19,094 nucleotides of DNA from Spirochaetales bacterium (GTDB taxonomy: Bacteria > Spirochaetota > Spirochaetia > Sphaerochaetales > Sphaerochaetaceae): the NCBI GenBank assembly GCA_012800465.1, contig JAAZJI010000164.1:1-19094 (forward strand), read 5' to 3'. The first letter of the stretch is position 1; each line of letters starts with the position of its first letter. Under the pieces are notes generated by a model, which did not search any database, was not told where the DNA came from, and saw only the letters and a list, made by a program, of their open reading frames with translations. Shown here in pieces: positions 17,689-19,094 of this stretch. The position numbers and the translations under genes were made by a program.

Positions 17689-19011
17689 TTATCTCATCTT
17701 CTTTATGATCGCTTTATAGAAATCGACCGCCGGCGGCAGAACCGCCACGTCGATGTTCTCATCGGCGGCGTGGATCGAAGCGTATTGCTGATTATCGATC
17801 TGCAGCGGAGCGAACCGGATCGCGTCGTCCGTCACGATGCGGTAGTGGTAGGCATCCGTTCCGCCGGTCATCACATAGGGAGTCGGCACGACGTCGGGGA
17901 AGAGCTCCTTGACGGTCTCTTCAACGGTCCTGAACGCCTTGCCGGTGAAATCCACCGGTAGCTGGAGGTCACTGCGGTTGCCTTCGATCTTCAGCTCGAT
18001 CTCATGCTTCTTTGCGATCGGGGAAAGGAGCTCCATCGTCTTATCGACCCCTTGGTGCTGGATGAAGCGGGTGTTGATGTTCACCTTGGCGACCTGCGGC
18101 AGGACGTTCCGCCCGAGCGAGCCCTCGGCCATCGTGAACGCCATCGTCGTCTTCATCATTGCCGCGAGAACCGGGCTTCTTTTCGGCAGGATCCGTCTGA
18201 GCAGGGGCTTCAGGAACCGGGCGTTCCGAAGCACGAAGCCGAGAGCTCCATCCGCCTTGCTTCCCATCCGACGGAACATCTCCAGCAGGGTCGGGCTGAG
18301 CTCGGCGGTGTTGGGGTCGTTCGTCTCGATCTCATGGACGAAGGCGGCGAGCCGGGCCAGGGGGGAGTTCTTCGGCGGGGCGGAGGCGTGTCCGCCCTTT
18401 CCGTGGGCGATGGCGACGATGTCCCCATACCCTTTTTCGACCGTTCCGATCATCGCGAAGCGGCCCTTGATCCCTTTCACCGGCTCTTCGACCACCATCC
18501 CTCCCTCATCCATCAGCAGCTGGAGGCGGACGCCATGGTCGTGCAGGTATTTCGCCGTGTTCACGGCCCCCGTTCCGGTGACCTCCTCGTTCCACGAAGA
18601 GGCGATGTAGAAATCGACTTCGGGGGTATATCGTTCCTCGAGCAGCTCCTCGGCGGCCTGGAGGATGCACATTAGCGCGCCCTTGGTGTCGACGGTTCCC
18701 CGGCCCCAGACCTTCCCTTCGGCGATTTCGCCGCTGAAGGGGGGATGCTTCCACTCCCCTTCGGCGGAGACCACGTCCTGGTGGCTCATGAGCAGCACCG
18801 CCTCCCCGTCGGTCCTTCCTTTGAGGCGCAAGAGGAGCCCATGCTCGACGGGAAGCCGCTCGAAGGTGGAAAACACTTTGGGAAAGAGTCTTGCGAGGAC
18901 CTCCTCGCTCTTGATGAACTTCGCTTCATGGACCACGCCCGGTTCGCTGATCGTCTCCACCCGGATCATCTCCGAGAGAATCTTGGCATATCGTTCTTCC
19001 CGTCCGGTCAT
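17689..19011 (-). CDS. M20-family metallopeptidase (carboxypeptidase S-like)
   Basis: The 440-residue protein is a zinc-dependent M20 peptidase. Metal and catalytic motifs are visible: SHQDVV (His77, Asp79), GRGTVDTKG (Asp108, bridging), WNEEVTGTG (catalytic Glu142, ligand Glu143), MDEGG (Asp168) and a C-terminal IHAADE (His). The lid domain contains GKGGHASAPPKNSP, whose His lies in the dimer contact. The long form resembles yeast carboxypeptidase S and related bacterial di- or aminoacyl peptidases; the substrate is not known. The ATG at 19009-19011 has GGAG seven bases upstream and overlaps the stop of the preceding gene by four bases (ATGA), which suggests coupling with a membrane protein, perhaps a transporter. 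No signal peptide. Confidence 0.9.
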   Translation of the reverse strand: MTGREERYAKILSEMIRVETISEPGVVHEAKFIKSEEVLARLFPKVFSTFERLPVEHGLLLRLKGRTDGEAVLLMSHQDVVSAEGEWKHPPFSGEIAEGKVWGRGTVDTKGALMCILQAAEELLEERYTPEVDFYIASSWNEEVTGTGAVNTAKYLHDHGVRLQLLMDEGGMVVEEPVKGIKGRFAMIGTVEKGYGDIVAIAHGKGGHASAPPKNSPLARLAAFVHEIETNDPNTAELSPTLLEMFRRMGSKADGALGFVLRNARFLKPLLRRILPKRSPVLAAMMKTTMAFTMAEGSLGRNVLPQVAKVNINTRFIQHQGVDKTMELLSPIAKKHEIELKIEGNRSDLQLPVDFTGKAFRTVEETVKELFPDVVPTPYVMTGGTDAYHYRIVTDDAIRFAPLQIDNQQYASIHAADENIDVAVLPPAVDFYKAIIKKMR

Positions 19012-19094
19012 TGAAGGGCTCCTTTCTTATGGAAGACATAGGTGATGGCGATCGCGACCGCTCCGATGAGGATCATCATGATCGTCGTCTGGGC
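19008..19094 (-). CDS. C-terminal end of a membrane protein, partial
   Basis: The last 28 codons of a minus-strand gene are visible, read as TTIMMILIGAVAIAITYVFH followed by KKGALQ and TGA (19008-19010). A hydrophobic helix followed by a basic tail fits the last transmembrane segment of an inner-membrane protein. It overlaps the M20 peptidase start by four bases, so the pair may take up and cleave peptides or acyl-amino acids; the family cannot be named from this piece. Confidence 0.6.
   Translation of the reverse strand, partial: AQTTIMMILIGAVAIAITYVFHKKGALQ

Overview
This window is the chromosomal replication-origin region of a bacterium, most likely a spirochaete of the Sphaerochaeta/Treponema type. 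That assignment is an inference. It rests on the order dnaA-dnaN-recF-DUF721, on rpmH-rnpA-yidC next to it, and on a cyclophilin-FKBP fusion prolyl isomerase, a combination known from spirochaetes such as Treponema denticola. By eye the coding DNA is GC-rich (many GATC, CGG and CTC codons), while the origin and the parS region are clearly AT-richer.

Left arm (1-6402, all on the minus strand): dnaA, then a compact 221-bp oriC (4784-5004), dnaN, recF, a DUF721/DciA-like gene, rpmH, rnpA and yidC (cut by the window edge). The genes are tightly packed: dnaN/recF share one base, recF and DUF721 overlap by 35 bp, and rpmH and rnpA overlap by 20 bp. A strong sigma70-type promoter for rpmH-rnpA-yidC has its -35 box over the DUF721 stop codon. 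The oriC holds two perfect and several near-perfect DnaA boxes and a TAG/TAA triplet array that matches a DnaA-trio unwinding element.

Middle (6403-11130, plus strand): a divergent promoter region between dnaA and gyrB, then gyrB and gyrA joined by an ATGA overlap. GyrA carries Ala at the position of E. coli Ser83 and a degenerate GyrA box.

Accessory stretch (11131-12344): the gyrA terminator, a decayed ISL3-family transposase fragment with an in-frame stop, about 700 bp of gene-free AT-rich DNA with several inverted repeats, and three parS sites. One parS lies inside the hairpin of what looks like the terminator of a small NifU-domain gene.

Right arm (12345-16675): a NifU-domain gene (minus), then the plus-strand cluster parA-parB-PPIase-radA with gaps or overlaps of about 11 bp. 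Back-to-back promoters serve nfu and parA, and parA appears to be leaderless. After a short convergent gap come, on the minus strand, a PlsC/OlsB-like acyltransferase, an M20 peptidase and the C-terminal end of a membrane protein.

Together the window encodes initiation (DnaA, oriC), the sliding clamp and repair (DnaN, RecF, RadA), probable helicase loading (DUF721), topology (gyrase) and origin segregation (ParABS). The genes mostly point away from the origin, as expected for co-orientation with replication. I see no CRISPR array, rRNA, tRNA or prophage. Apart from the transposase remnant the region looks vertically inherited; the interest lies in regulatory architecture, not in a new gene system.
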